From CBDESN01 sp965242495 (GTDB taxonomy: Bacteria > Pseudomonadota > Alphaproteobacteria > MPNO01), in the NCBI GenBank assembly GCA_965242495.1, contig OZ251446.1:1116001-1180000 (forward strand): a stretch of DNA of 64,000 nt, written 5' to 3'. The notes beneath the pieces were generated by a model that worked only from the letters and a program-made list of their open reading frames with translations, had not been told where the DNA came from and did not search any database. Position numbers and translations under genes: made by a program. Below are positions 48,278-57,548 of this stretch, piece by piece; position 1 is the first letter of the stretch; each line of letters begins with the position of its first letter.

Positions 48278-51214
48278 TCAGTCGCCGTCCCGCCAGAGCT
48301 TCAACTGCTCGGGCTCGTCGATCTCGTCGCGGAAGGCGAGGCGGTAAAGCCCGTAGAGCGCCTCGAAATCGTCGCCGGCCGCCGCGGCTTCGCCTTCCAG
48401 ATCGATCCCGGTGAAGGCGCCCGATACCGGCAGCACTTCGAGGACGGCTTCGAGCGCGGCGAAGAAGCGCGGGTCCTGCTCGACCTGCGCGTCCGCGAGC
48501 AGCTCGCGGGCCGCGGCGAGGGCGCGAATGCGCGCCGCGTTGGCGGCATGGTGGATGGCGTCGATCATGCCGCGCGATCCGTCCGCCGGCCCCAACGCCC
48601 CCTTGGCGGCCCGGCGCGCGCTGTCCCACAGGCGGACGTCGCCGCCCTTCTTCTCCGCCAGGCGGCCCACGACGTCGCGGTCCGGATCGACGCCGACCGC
48701 GCGCGCCAGCCGCAACGCTTCGTCATAGGCGAAGACCGGCGCGCGAAAGGCGTCCCAGGCCAGCACGAAGAAGGCGGTCGTCGGATCGAGATCGGCGCCG
48801 GCCTTGAGATGGGTCAACTGCTCCAGGCGCCAGCGCTTGACCTCGCGCCGGGCGGCGTCGAGCGCATCCTCCGGCGTCGCGGCGTAAGGGTCCCATTCCT
48901 CGTCGAACAACGCCTGCTGGCGCCGGCGGCGGCGCTCCTCCGGGACCGGGCGCGGCGCGCCGCGCCTGAGCGGCCAGTGGCGCGAGAACTCTTCCAGCGC
49001 CGGACCGAAGGACGCGAGATAGAGATCGACCCCGGCGATGCCCGCCTGCTGGAACTCCTCGACCCGTTCGCGCACGGCCCGCGCGACCCGGGGCGCCACG
49101 TCCTCCCAGTAGAGCTCCGGTCCGGCGTCCTCGAGCCCCGCCGCCCGTTCCGGCGCGCCGTCCGCGCGCGGCCGGCAGGCGAGGAAGACGGTGCTGTTGG
49201 CCGCCGCCTTGTCGCGGACGTGCAGGCTGCCCTCGGCCTCGGTGTTGACCGGCCAGGACGCGGTGACGGCGAAGCCCGCCTCCATCAGCCCCGCGGCGAG
49301 GGCGTCCCAAGCCCCGGTCGCCTTGTGGGTGAACATCAGCGTCATGATCCCGTCCGGCTTCAACACCCGGCGGCACTCGGCGAAGATCGACGCCATCCGC
49401 TCCTGATAGTCGCGCCCCGCCAGCGCCCGCGCGCCCTTCTCGCCCTTGAACCGGGCCGGGTTGGCGACCGCCTCGTTGTCCTTGTCGGTCAGGCGCGCGC
49501 GGAAGAGCTCGGGGAAGACGTGGCCCGCCGTGCGCTTGAGCCAGACGTAGAAGAAATCCGACAGCTCCGCATACATCACGTTGTCGTAATAGGGCGGGTC
49601 CATCACCACCGCGTCGATGCTGTGGTCCGCGATGTGGTCGAGGCCGTCGCCCGGCTTGCAGCTGATGGCGACGGGCGGCGGCTCCGCGCCCTCGAACAGC
49701 CCGGATCCTTCGGGACGGATCAGCGCGACCAGCTCGCCGATACATTTGGCGGTCTGTTTGATGGCCCAGTCGTAGCCGAGGCCGACGATCAGGGGCGCCA
49801 TTTCGGCGTAGGAACAGACGAACGCGAAGTCGTGGCGATTGAAGGTGTTTGCGACGACCTCCCGGGTCGACATCCACACGGACATCCGGGAATTGTAGTT
49901 CAGCAGCTTGTCCAGCGAGAGTGCCAGATACCCATAGGCCGCCTTGCGGACGTCGCTCAGCGCGCCGGCCTCCCTGTCGGCCTCCAGCATCTCACGAAAC
50001 ACCTCGACGCTCGTCCCGTGGCAGAGAAGCTGCCGCGGCGAGAACAGGTCGCGCCACAAGGGCATTCCGTACTGGATCGGGCGGTCGTCGTTGCTGTTCT
50101 CGGGAAACCGCTCGCTCGGTACGATGTCGAACGCCTCCCATTCGGGCAGCTTTTCGGCGAGCCGCACCGCGATCTCCGCCCCGTTGTCGTCTTCCGGCCG
50201 CGGCGCGCGGTAGCCGCGCGCCCATTTCTCCCGGGTCTTGCCGGTCTTGGTCTTGCCGAGCGTCCGCTTCTTGAAGACGACCGCGAACAGCTGCTCGCCC
50301 ATCCGTCCGGCTTGCGCCTGTTTCTTGATTTCGTCGCCGTCGATCACCCGCCCGCAATCGGGGTAGGGGCAGGCGCCGTCGCCCCGCGCCGCGGTGCCCG
50401 CCGATTGCTCCCCGGCGCTTTCGACGATCTCGAACGAACAGACGCGCCCCCCGGAACCCGGCCCGGAACCGAGCGCGGGCTTCAGCCGCACCCCCGTCCC
50501 GCCCGACGCCAACCGCCAGTTGGGCGACAGCGGAACCACCCCCTCGCAATACGGACACGCGACGGTCCGCGCCCAGAGATAGGTCATGTCGATACGGTCG
50601 GGAAGGCCGTGCTGCGGACAACAAAAACCGAGCCGCTTCTGAACGTTGGCGCGCCATGTCTCAGCCAGCGTCCGAAATTCTTCCTCGATCTTTCCCGAAT
50701 GCTGTAACGGCCATTCGACGGTTGCCTTCATTATCAAGGCGGCAACGGGGTTCAAATCGTTGGCCTGTGCGCCCAACCCCAATCTCGCGGCCTCGAACGG
50801 GATGCTTCCTCCGCCAGCGGTAGGATCGAGAACTATTGGCGACCCGGAAGACCGCTGGAAGCTCCGCTTCAACAGGTCCTTTTCATCACGTCCGGGAGAG
50901 TAAGCGAATGCTCGATCGTAACCGTAAGGGTTGTCCACGCGCAGGCCGGTGCGCCTCGCCCGGTCGATAACCGTTCTCGCCGCCACCGGATCGCCGTGAA
51001 TCCCGAGCGCGTGCAGGAACCGGTCGCGGTCCGCGTCCGCCGGCAGCAGGGAGGCCAGCACCGCCGCCCGCGACGCCACCAACGGCCGCCGCGCCCACCA
51101 GACGTGCAGCCGGTTCGGCGCCGGAAACGGCGTCATCGGCGTCCGCTCCCGCACGCTCTCGATCCCAAGCGCCGCAATCGGCAACCAGCGTTCGATCAGC
51201 CGGGTATCGGGCAT
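48278..51214 (-). CDS. DUF1156 domain adenine-type DNA methyltransferase
   Basis: 978-aa DNA methyltransferase with the DUF1156 head LIERWLPIAALGIESVRERT near residue 6 and RLHVWWARRPLVASRAAVLA near 35. AdoMet motif I is VLDPTAGGGSIPFEAARLG at 128-146; the catalytic DPPY is in VMDPPYYDNVMYAELSDFFY near 538, typical of N6-adenine or N4-cytosine enzymes. Inserted CxxC pairs near 205-235 and 300 (CPYCEG, CPYPDCG) suggest zinc ribbons. It probably marks host DNA as self. The ATG at 51214 follows the TPR-ATPase stop (TAGAATG). The partner helicase begins two bases after its end. The whole DUF1156/DUF499/PLD-helicase set is known in anti-phage clusters. Confidence 0.92.
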   Translation of the reverse strand: MPDTRLIERWLPIAALGIESVRERTPMTPFPAPNRLHVWWARRPLVASRAAVLASLLPADADRDRFLHALGIHGDPVAARTVIDRARRTGLRVDNPYGYDRAFAYSPGRDEKDLLKRSFQRSSGSPIVLDPTAGGGSIPFEAARLGLGAQANDLNPVAALIMKATVEWPLQHSGKIEEEFRTLAETWRANVQKRLGFCCPQHGLPDRIDMTYLWARTVACPYCEGVVPLSPNWRLASGGTGVRLKPALGSGPGSGGRVCSFEIVESAGEQSAGTAARGDGACPYPDCGRVIDGDEIKKQAQAGRMGEQLFAVVFKKRTLGKTKTGKTREKWARGYRAPRPEDDNGAEIAVRLAEKLPEWEAFDIVPSERFPENSNDDRPIQYGMPLWRDLFSPRQLLCHGTSVEVFREMLEADREAGALSDVRKAAYGYLALSLDKLLNYNSRMSVWMSTREVVANTFNRHDFAFVCSYAEMAPLIVGLGYDWAIKQTAKCIGELVALIRPEGSGLFEGAEPPPVAISCKPGDGLDHIADHSIDAVVMDPPYYDNVMYAELSDFFYVWLKRTAGHVFPELFRARLTDKDNEAVANPARFKGEKGARALAGRDYQERMASIFAECRRVLKPDGIMTLMFTHKATGAWDALAAGLMEAGFAVTASWPVNTEAEGSLHVRDKAAANSTVFLACRPRADGAPERAAGLEDAGPELYWEDVAPRVARAVRERVEEFQQAGIAGVDLYLASFGPALEEFSRHWPLRRGAPRPVPEERRRRRQQALFDEEWDPYAATPEDALDAARREVKRWRLEQLTHLKAGADLDPTTAFFVLAWDAFRAPVFAYDEALRLARAVGVDPDRDVVGRLAEKKGGDVRLWDSARRAAKGALGPADGSRGMIDAIHHAANAARIRALAAARELLADAQVEQDPRFFAALEAVLEVLPVSGAFTGIDLEGEAAAAGDDFEALYGLYRLAFRDEIDEPEQLKLWRDGD

Positions 51215-51215
51215 T

Positions 51216-54200
51216 CTACCGTCCCGACTCCACCGCCTTCTCGTCGAACGAAGCGCCAATTCCTTTTTCCCTCAACTTCGCCAGATCCCTCCGGATGTCC
51301 TCGGCGACCTCCTCGACCTCCCGCGCCACCCGCGGCTCCATCCCGAGCTCCCGCTCCAACGCCGTCGTAAGCGGCAACAGAAGGTCCGCCGCCGGCGACG
51401 CCTGGATGAGCTCCCGCATTCGCTCCGCTCCGACCCCGATGCCGAGTTCCGCCAAGGCGTCCAAATCCTCCCTCGAAAGAGGATCGAACTCCGGCAGAAT
51501 CGCAAGCATCGCCTCGACGTCCCGTTCCCAGATGGACGGATCGCCTCCCGCGAGGCCCGCTTTCGCCCGGACCAGATGGCCTCGCCATCGCATCGGCAAC
51601 CCCGTGAGGTTCCGGTCGAGCGCCCGGCTCGCCGTCACGATAGCCGCTTCGCACCGCCCGAGCCTCAGCTCCAGTTCCGCCATCCTGATGAACGCGAACT
51701 CGATCGGCATACGGAGCGCGGCGGATTCATGTTCCCCAAAACGGCGCACCGCTTCGTCATACGCGGCCAGGGCTTCCTCCGGCCGATTCAGCGCGTCGAG
51801 CGCGGCTCCCTTGTTGACGAGGGTCCCTGCAACCGTTTCGAGGAGAGCGGGGGTCCGACTCTCTCCGAAGCGACGCGCCACCTCGTCATAGACGGCCAAG
51901 GCTTCCTCCGGCCGATTCAGCGCGCTGAGTGCAGCTCCCTTGTTGACGAGGGCCCCTGCGACCGTTTCGAGGAGAGCGGGGGTCCGACTCTCTCCGAAGC
52001 GACGCGCCACCTCGTCGTAGGCGGCCAAGGCTTCCTCCGGCCGATTCAGCGCGCTGAGTACAGCTCCCTTGTTGAAAAGGCTTCTCGCGACCCACTCGAG
52101 AAGAGTCGGCGTCTCGCTCTCCCCGAATCGACGCACGACCTCGTCGTAAGCGGCCAAGGCTTCCTCCGGCCGATTCAGCGCGCTGAGTACAGCTCCCTTG
52201 TTGACGAGAGCCCCCGCGACCGTTTCGAGGAAAGCGGGGGTCCGACTCTCTCCGAAGCGACGCGCCACCTCGTCGTAGGCGGCCAAAGCTTCCTCTGATC
52301 GATTCAGCATTCCAAGCGCGACCCCCTTGTTGACGCGAGACCTCGCGACCCACTCGAGAAGAGTCGGCGCCTCACTCTCCCCGAATCGACGCACGACCTC
52401 GTCACAAGCGGTCAAGGCTTCCTCCGGCCGATTCAGCTTGTCGAGTGCGACTCCCTTGTTGACGAGAGCCATGGCGATCCCCTCGCGAAGGGCCGGCTCC
52501 TCGCTCTCCCCGAAGCGACGCATGACCTCATCGGAAGCAGCCAGGGCTTCCGCTGGCCGATTCAGCTTGCTGAGTGTGACTCCCTTGTTACCGAGGCTTT
52601 TCGCGACCCCCTGGCGAAGGGCCGGCGCCTCGCTCTCCCCGAAGCGACGGACGACCTCGTCGCAAGCAGCCAGGGCTTCCGCCGGCCGATTCAGCGCGCT
52701 GAGTGCGGCTCCCTTGTTGACGAGAGCCATCGCGACCCCCTCGCGAAGGGCCGGCGCCTCGCTCTCCCCGAATCGACGCATGACCTCGTCGTAAGCAGCC
52801 AGTGCTTCCTCCGGCCGATTCAGCGCACTGAGTGCGACCCCTTTGTTGACGAGAGTCTTGGCGATCAGACCGTGAACGAAAGGGGAGTCGCTCGTCCCGA
52901 ACAGAGATGCCAGTTCGTCGTAGGCGACCATGGCCTCCTCCGCCCGTTTCCCGTTATCCAGCGCGACCGCCTTGTCGAAGAGCGCCTTCGCGGCCACCGC
53001 TTCCGAGCATTCGTCCGCCTTCTCATCGAGCTGACCGGGCCGACCGCGGTCCCGTTTCACCGCATCCGGAGCCTCCGTGAAATCCGGAGGAGCCATTGCG
53101 AGCAACTCTTCACGGTCCCCGGCCAAATCCGGCAATTCCATCAATTGCGCGAATGCGGACCGGTGCAACATTCGCATCTCCGTATCGAACTCCTGCGCCT
53201 CCTGGGCGATACGGAAGCCGATGTCCTTCAGCTCGCGCGGCGAGTACCACGACGCCATGAAACGAATGAGGGCCTCGATCAGGCGGCCCGGTTCGCGGTG
53301 GCGCCGCAGCAGGTAGTAGACGTTGTACATGCGCTCGATCAGATAGTACTGCTTGCGCCGGGCGCTGCCGCCCGTGACCTGGACGACGCCCCGTTCGACG
53401 AGGCGGGCGAGCTGGGCGCTGCATTTGCTCGTCTCGAGCCGCGCCCGGTCCGCGATCTCCTTCGTGAGCGCCGGTTTCCACAGGTCGGCGAGGGCGAGAT
53501 AGACCCGCCGCTCCTGGGCCGGGAGCGTTTCGAGATGGCTCTTGAAGTACTCCGTATGGTCGTCGATCAGATCGAGCAGATCGGCCATGAGCTCGCGGAA
53601 GGACAGCCCCGCGCCGAAACGGGCCACGATCGCGAGCAATCTCGGGCTGCCGCCGGTGAGGATTTCCAGCGAGCGGATCGTCTCGGGCGGGCGGCGTTGG
53701 CCCGACGCCGCCTCCCACAGGACGGCGCATTCCTTCGTGTCGAGAGGGCGCAGGGTGAGCACCCGGAACAGGTCGTACAGGGCGAGGCTCGGGTTGTCGA
53801 TCTCGTCGAAGCGGCTGGTCGCGCTCGCGATCAGGACGATCCGCGGCTCGGTTTGCAGGACTTGCCGCAGCCGCCATCCCGCGTCGGGGTCCGCCATGTC
53901 CTTGAACATCATGTTCAGGTTCTCGACCATCAGCACCAGCCGCTTGTCCTCCCGGTCCGAGAAGTCCAGCAGCGCGCCGAGGCAACGATCGCCAAGCGCC
54001 TGGTCGTCGCGGATGGCGCGCAGGTCCTCGAAGCTGCGGCGCAGATCCGGGGCGTCCTCCCGCCGCGGCGCCTGATCGGCCAGGCGGGACAGGCATTCCA
54101 GCCAGAACTCCCCGGCGGTGGCGACTTCGTAGCTCTCCTCCGAAAAGACGACGGGGAAGAAGGCGGCCGACAGCCCGGCGTCCCGCCGCGCCTCCGCCGC

Positions 54201-54395
54201 GACCCGCAGGAGCAGGCTCGTCTTCCCGCTGCCGCGCGGGCCGATCACGATCTGGTGCTGGTTCGAGCTTCCGTCGCACTCGCGCAGCGCCTCGACGATC
54301 GACTCGAATTCGCTCGTCCGCACGCAGAACGACGCCACCAGCTCATCGTCGGTGAGGAACCCCGGGTTGTATTTCCGGGAGGCGGTCGCGGTCAT
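51216..54395 (-). CDS. AAA ATPase with nine near-identical TPR units
   Basis: 1059-aa protein. N-terminal ATPase: Walker A VIGPRGSGKTSLL at 50-62, Walker B LVLMVEN at 153-159, sensor VLIASATSRF near 185, then a winged-helix region (about 335-385). The C-terminal half has a tetratricopeptide array: nine 43-residue units (517-903) of the type NKGAALSALNRPEEALAAYD, plus a more divergent unit before and looser ones after. The layout resembles STAND-type sensors in which TPRs recognise a ligand, and ATPase oligomerisation signals; no toxin effector domain is seen. The ATG at 54395 overlaps the stop of the upstream ATPase gene (ATGA). Confidence 0.88.
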   Translation of the reverse strand: MTATASRKYNPGFLTDDELVASFCVRTSEFESIVEALRECDGSSNQHQIVIGPRGSGKTSLLLRVAAEARRDAGLSAAFFPVVFSEESYEVATAGEFWLECLSRLADQAPRREDAPDLRRSFEDLRAIRDDQALGDRCLGALLDFSDREDKRLVLMVENLNMMFKDMADPDAGWRLRQVLQTEPRIVLIASATSRFDEIDNPSLALYDLFRVLTLRPLDTKECAVLWEAASGQRRPPETIRSLEILTGGSPRLLAIVARFGAGLSFRELMADLLDLIDDHTEYFKSHLETLPAQERRVYLALADLWKPALTKEIADRARLETSKCSAQLARLVERGVVQVTGGSARRKQYYLIERMYNVYYLLRRHREPGRLIEALIRFMASWYSPRELKDIGFRIAQEAQEFDTEMRMLHRSAFAQLMELPDLAGDREELLAMAPPDFTEAPDAVKRDRGRPGQLDEKADECSEAVAAKALFDKAVALDNGKRAEEAMVAYDELASLFGTSDSPFVHGLIAKTLVNKGVALSALNRPEEALAAYDEVMRRFGESEAPALREGVAMALVNKGAALSALNRPAEALAACDEVVRRFGESEAPALRQGVAKSLGNKGVTLSKLNRPAEALAASDEVMRRFGESEEPALREGIAMALVNKGVALDKLNRPEEALTACDEVVRRFGESEAPTLLEWVARSRVNKGVALGMLNRSEEALAAYDEVARRFGESRTPAFLETVAGALVNKGAVLSALNRPEEALAAYDEVVRRFGESETPTLLEWVARSLFNKGAVLSALNRPEEALAAYDEVARRFGESRTPALLETVAGALVNKGAALSALNRPEEALAVYDEVARRFGESRTPALLETVAGTLVNKGAALDALNRPEEALAAYDEAVRRFGEHESAALRMPIEFAFIRMAELELRLGRCEAAIVTASRALDRNLTGLPMRWRGHLVRAKAGLAGGDPSIWERDVEAMLAILPEFDPLSREDLDALAELGIGVGAERMRELIQASPAADLLLPLTTALERELGMEPRVAREVEEVAEDIRRDLAKLREKGIGASFDEKAVESGR
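51687..52847 (-). repeat. Nine tandem 129-bp repeats within the TPR-ATPase gene
   Basis: Exact 129-bp period, each encoding 43 residues starting NKG. Neighbouring units such as those at about 51.8-52.3 kb are almost identical in DNA, including silent positions, which indicates recent duplication or gene conversion. Confidence 0.9.
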
Positions 54396-55648
54396 CGCTT
54401 GGCGCTCCGGGCGGAGCCGGCGCCGGGCCCGCCATACCGGACGCGCCACCAGTCTTCGAGCAGGCCGGATACGAAGCGGTAGCCGTCGCCCCGCCTCTCC
54501 AGATACCCGTCATGCTCCAATACGCGGACCACGTACTCGATCGAGGGCGGGTCGTCGCCGTCTCCGGCCCCGGCGGCGAGAGACTCGCGATGCCGGCCGA
54601 TGGCGTCGCCGCCCAGCCGCCCGCCGTCCACCGCGGCCTCGGTCAACATCTCGAGGGCGGCTCGATACCCCTCGTCCCCGAGAACCATCCGCAGCCGGCC
54701 TTCGTAGTGCTCCATGTCCATCTTCCCCCGGACACCGAGCATCTCATCGGCGTACACGCGCTCCACGTCTTCGAGCGAGGCGTCGCGCCGGCGGGCCCGG
54801 CGCAGGTCTTCGTGAAGGACGTCGAAGAACTGCTGCACGTGGTGGGGAATCTGGCAGCGCAGCCGTCGGCACATGTCCCGGCGGACGTCGTGGGGGAGAT
54901 CGAGGCCGTAGGTCTCCCCCAAGGCGCCGAGGCAGGCCGCCGCGGTCTCCTCGTCCCAGGGTTTCAGGTCGTAGGGGGAAAAGACGTTCGCGTGGGCGCT
55001 CAGCCCGGCCTGTTGCAGGATGGGTTCGAGGCTCACGCTGCCGGAAAGGATCATGCAGATCCGGCCCTTATGCGTCTGGCCGTTCTTGCGAAGCCAGCTC
55101 AGGAACTCGTCCGCCGCCCGCCTGCGTTCCGGCGTGATCCGGTGATCGTCCCCCTTGAGCAGCCGGTTGACGAGGATCGGCAGTTCGTCGATCGCGAGCG
55201 CCACCGGCCGCCCGCTTCCCGCCAGGGCCGCGAAGACCTCGTCGCCCTTGTGCCGCCAGTTGCCGGCATCGACCCCGGCGCGAAACTTCATTCGCAGATC
55301 CACGTCGGCGAGGCCGATCTCGACCTCCGCCGGAAGGACGTTGGCGAACAGAGACTTGAAACGGCCCCAGGCGCCTTGCGCCGATCTCGACTGGAACCCG
55401 ATCGCGGCGATGGCGTCCGCCGGCGTGGAGGCGCCCTCCAGATCGACGAAGATCGTCTCGAAGCGCCCCTTGCCCTTCAAGCGACGCAGCAATTCCCGCA
55501 CCAGGCTCGTCTTGCCCATGCGGCGCTGCGCGGTCAGCAGGGTGTGGGTTCCGTCCTGCGCCCGCTCCGTGAGCGCTTCGATCTCGGCGGCCCGGTCGAA
55601 GAACCGATCCCCCTCGACCCAGTTCCCTCCGGCCTTCGTGAGTCCCAT
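54392..55648 (-). CDS. AAA-family ATPase, first gene of the second island operon
   Basis: 418-aa P-loop ATPase of the archaeal-type/ATPase_2 class. Walker A LLTAQRRMGKTSLVRELL at 37-54, Walker B VALAIDELPILV at 149-160, sensor ICMILSGSVSLEPIL near 200, and a C-terminal winged-helix region (YVVRVLEHDGYLERRGDGYR near 375). A longer frame starts with TTG at 55663, but the ATG at 55648 has GGAG nine bases upstream and was chosen. A promoter and 41-bp dyad lie immediately before it. The stop overlaps the TPR-ATPase start (ATGA), so the two ATPases are made together and may form one complex. Confidence 0.85.
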   Translation of the reverse strand: MGLTKAGGNWVEGDRFFDRAAEIEALTERAQDGTHTLLTAQRRMGKTSLVRELLRRLKGKGRFETIFVDLEGASTPADAIAAIGFQSRSAQGAWGRFKSLFANVLPAEVEIGLADVDLRMKFRAGVDAGNWRHKGDEVFAALAGSGRPVALAIDELPILVNRLLKGDDHRITPERRRAADEFLSWLRKNGQTHKGRICMILSGSVSLEPILQQAGLSAHANVFSPYDLKPWDEETAAACLGALGETYGLDLPHDVRRDMCRRLRCQIPHHVQQFFDVLHEDLRRARRRDASLEDVERVYADEMLGVRGKMDMEHYEGRLRMVLGDEGYRAALEMLTEAAVDGGRLGGDAIGRHRESLAAGAGDGDDPPSIEYVVRVLEHDGYLERRGDGYRFVSGLLEDWWRVRYGGPGAGSARSAKR

Positions 55649-55654
55649 CGCCTC

Positions 55655-55709
55655 ATTCTCCAACGAATCCGTTGCAAACGATTCTGTTGGAGAATCGGGG
55701 CGTCGTCAA
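55655..55709 (-). promoter_or_regulatory. Promoter overlapped by a 41-bp dyad (operator) before the ATPase operon
   Basis: Minus strand: TTGACG (55709-55704), 17 bases, CAGAAT (55686-55681). Covering the -10 and start region is a near-perfect palindrome: ATTCTCCAAC/GTTGGAGAAT outer arms (55655-55664, 55686-55695) and GAATC-GTT/AAC-GATTC inner arms around a GCA centre with one unpaired base. It looks like a repressor site for autoregulation, or an RNA hairpin in the leader. Confidence 0.65.
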
Positions 55710-55844
55710 CAGGCGTCAGGGAAGATTTTTCACGGCGTCACACGCCGCCACGCCAAGCGGCGCGGTCGGCAGCCGGCTTTCGGTCGGGCAGCGGGTGTCG
55801 GTCATCGGCCGGAATCCCACTCCATGCGCTGGGACGATCAGCCG

Positions 55845-56927
55845 TTACGCGGCGAATTTCTCGAGATGGCAGGCGGTTCCGAACGTCTCGACGGTCCATC
55901 GCGCCTTCGGGTGGAATGATCGCCGCAACCGGATTGCGCCCGGCGACATCGGGAGGCGTCGAAGTTCGATGCCGGACTCCCGGATGGTCTTGTCCACCGG
56001 GCTGTGCCGGCGCTTGGGCGTGGACCCGAGCGCCTTGGTCTTCATAGTCGCATAAGCGTTTCCGGTATACGAGAGGATGCGCCGAACGTCATCTCCGCTG
56101 GGCAGAACGTGGCCGCCCCTGCGCCAGGGCGTGAGCACGGCGAAGGGATCGGGGGTCAGCATATTCGTCCACACCGCCGGTTGGTCGGCGTTCCTGGACC
56201 CATGATGCGGAACCTTGAACAACGACGCCTTGCCGGTCGGGCGCGCCCCGCTTTGTAGAATGCCTGTCCAGCCCGACCTCTCCAGATCCGACCCAAGCAG
56301 CACCGCCACGTCTCCGATCCCGATCCACAGCGCGACAGCGACGTCGTTGGGCGACAAACCGGGAAGCCGGGCCTTGGTCCGGCCGACGCCAGGTACGAGG
56401 CGGTCGATGGACTTCAGAAAGTTCTGGAAAATCGCGCTGTCCGGCGAGAGGGACCAGATTTCGCATCCGCCATGCTTGAGGATGCGTTGGTTGGCGAGAG
56501 CGAACGTTGGCTTCGACGCCGCTCCCCCGAGCCGGGTGAAGACGCCATGAATCTCCCGAACCCCGAAACCGGCGGCGGAAAGGGGGCGGCCTTCGAAAGC
56601 GCCGACGATGGAAAGGAACTCCTCCCGGCAGAGCGCGGCGGCGCAACAGAAAGCGGCTTTGCCGCAGGCTTCGATCAGACGCGCCATGCCGCGGATATGG
56701 TCGTCGTGCCAGTGGGTCGCGACGACCAGAACGACAACTTCGTCCGGATCGAGGCCGAGGCTTTCCAGGTAGCCCAAGGCGCGCGGCTCGCCGTTTCCGT
56801 CGATGCAGGAATCGACGATGATCCAAGCGCCGCCGCCTATATGGGAAACAATGCTCTCGCCGTAACCGGGGCCGAACAGCGTAAGTTCGAGCTCGTCGTC
56901 CTTCGGCGGCGTTTCCGCCGCCGTCAC
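55845..56927 (-). CDS. Metallo-beta-lactamase-fold hydrolase
   Basis: ComEC/Rec2-like MBL-fold hydrolase, 360 aa. Metal motif ATHWHDDHIRGM (His72-x-His-Asp-Asp-His77), further ligands in LLGSDLERSGW near 210 and KVPHHGSRNADQ near 235. Members of this group cut phosphodiesters in nucleotides or DNA, so it is a candidate effector or second-messenger hydrolase here (inference). The stop of the upstream gene overlaps GTG at 56927 (GTGA), the pattern used by several island genes; an ATG at 56960 would add 11 residues. About 196 bases to the next operon (55649-55844) hold that operon's promoter and dyad. Confidence 0.85.
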   Translation of the reverse strand: MTAAETPPKDDELELTLFGPGYGESIVSHIGGGAWIIVDSCIDGNGEPRALGYLESLGLDPDEVVVLVVATHWHDDHIRGMARLIEACGKAAFCCAAALCREEFLSIVGAFEGRPLSAAGFGVREIHGVFTRLGGAASKPTFALANQRILKHGGCEIWSLSPDSAIFQNFLKSIDRLVPGVGRTKARLPGLSPNDVAVALWIGIGDVAVLLGSDLERSGWTGILQSGARPTGKASLFKVPHHGSRNADQPAVWTNMLTPDPFAVLTPWRRGGHVLPSGDDVRRILSYTGNAYATMKTKALGSTPKRRHSPVDKTIRESGIELRRLPMSPGAIRLRRSFHPKARWTVETFGTACHLEKFAA

Positions 56928-57535
56928 AGACCGAACGACCGCATCATCTCCCGCGCCCATGCCTCGCCGTCCCGCAGATCCGCCTCGGTGATGGCTGGAA
57001 GGTCGCGGAACACGATCTGGGACACGCGCTTCTTGGTTCCGGCGGCGGAGCGCTCGTAACCGATCACCCAGCGGAAGATGCTCCCTTCGCGCATCCTGGC
57101 GGCATCGCCGTCCGCGATCTCGGCCAGGGGGATAACCGCTTCTTCCTCCTCATACGACGCTCCGGCCGTGACGTCGGTCAACCGCGCCGTGAACTCCCCG
57201 TCGCCGATCTCGACGACGTGCCCTTCCCATTCTTGCAGGGCGTGAAGGGTCGTCGCGGGCATTCGCCGCGCCGGCAATCTCGGCACGTCCACGATCCAGG
57301 AAAGGTCGACGGAAACCTGTCCGTAGTCCGTGACCGGCGATCGGGGATTCGCGTTGGTCTCCGGATGGCGCGTGTCGGACCCCGGACCGGCGCTCATCCC
57401 GCGCCTGGACGCCAAGTCGAGCTTCCCCATCGCGCGCCGAACGATATCCGCTTCAGTCTGTCCCACATCAAGACCGTCGGACGCCCCGGACCCGTTGGCT
57501 TGCGACATCGCGGTGGACAGGTCTGCCTGCAACAT
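56924..57535 (-). CDS. Island protein of unknown function, small beta-domain at C-terminus
   Basis: 203 aa. Residues 1-95 are low-complexity and polar (SQANGSGASDGLDV, then Arg/Pro-rich). Residues about 100-185 form a compact beta-rich domain: TLHALQEWEGHVVEIGDGEF, TARLTDVTAGASYEEEEAVI, FRWVIGYERSAAGTKKRVSQ, IVFRDLP. The C-terminal helix is ADLRDGEAWAREMMRSFG. I have seen similar short beta-domains beside MBL-fold genes, but know no function. GGAG lies ten bases before the ATG. Its end overlaps the MBL gene, so they are coupled. Alternative start: ATG at 57505. Confidence 0.7.
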   Translation of the reverse strand: MLQADLSTAMSQANGSGASDGLDVGQTEADIVRRAMGKLDLASRRGMSAGPGSDTRHPETNANPRSPVTDYGQVSVDLSWIVDVPRLPARRMPATTLHALQEWEGHVVEIGDGEFTARLTDVTAGASYEEEEAVIPLAEIADGDAARMREGSIFRWVIGYERSAAGTKKRVSQIVFRDLPAITEADLRDGEAWAREMMRSFGL

Positions 57536-57548
57536 GAATTCGGATCTC

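Noticed and set aside
45174..48347. A 1057-codon plus-strand open frame opposite the helicase
   Set aside because: Composition is Arg/Gln/His/Gly-biased and it mirrors the helicase coding frame; no ribosome-binding site or motif.
51687..52847. Regular 129-bp direct repeats that might suggest a CRISPR array
   Set aside because: No unique spacers; the period encodes a 43-residue TPR in frame within one gene.
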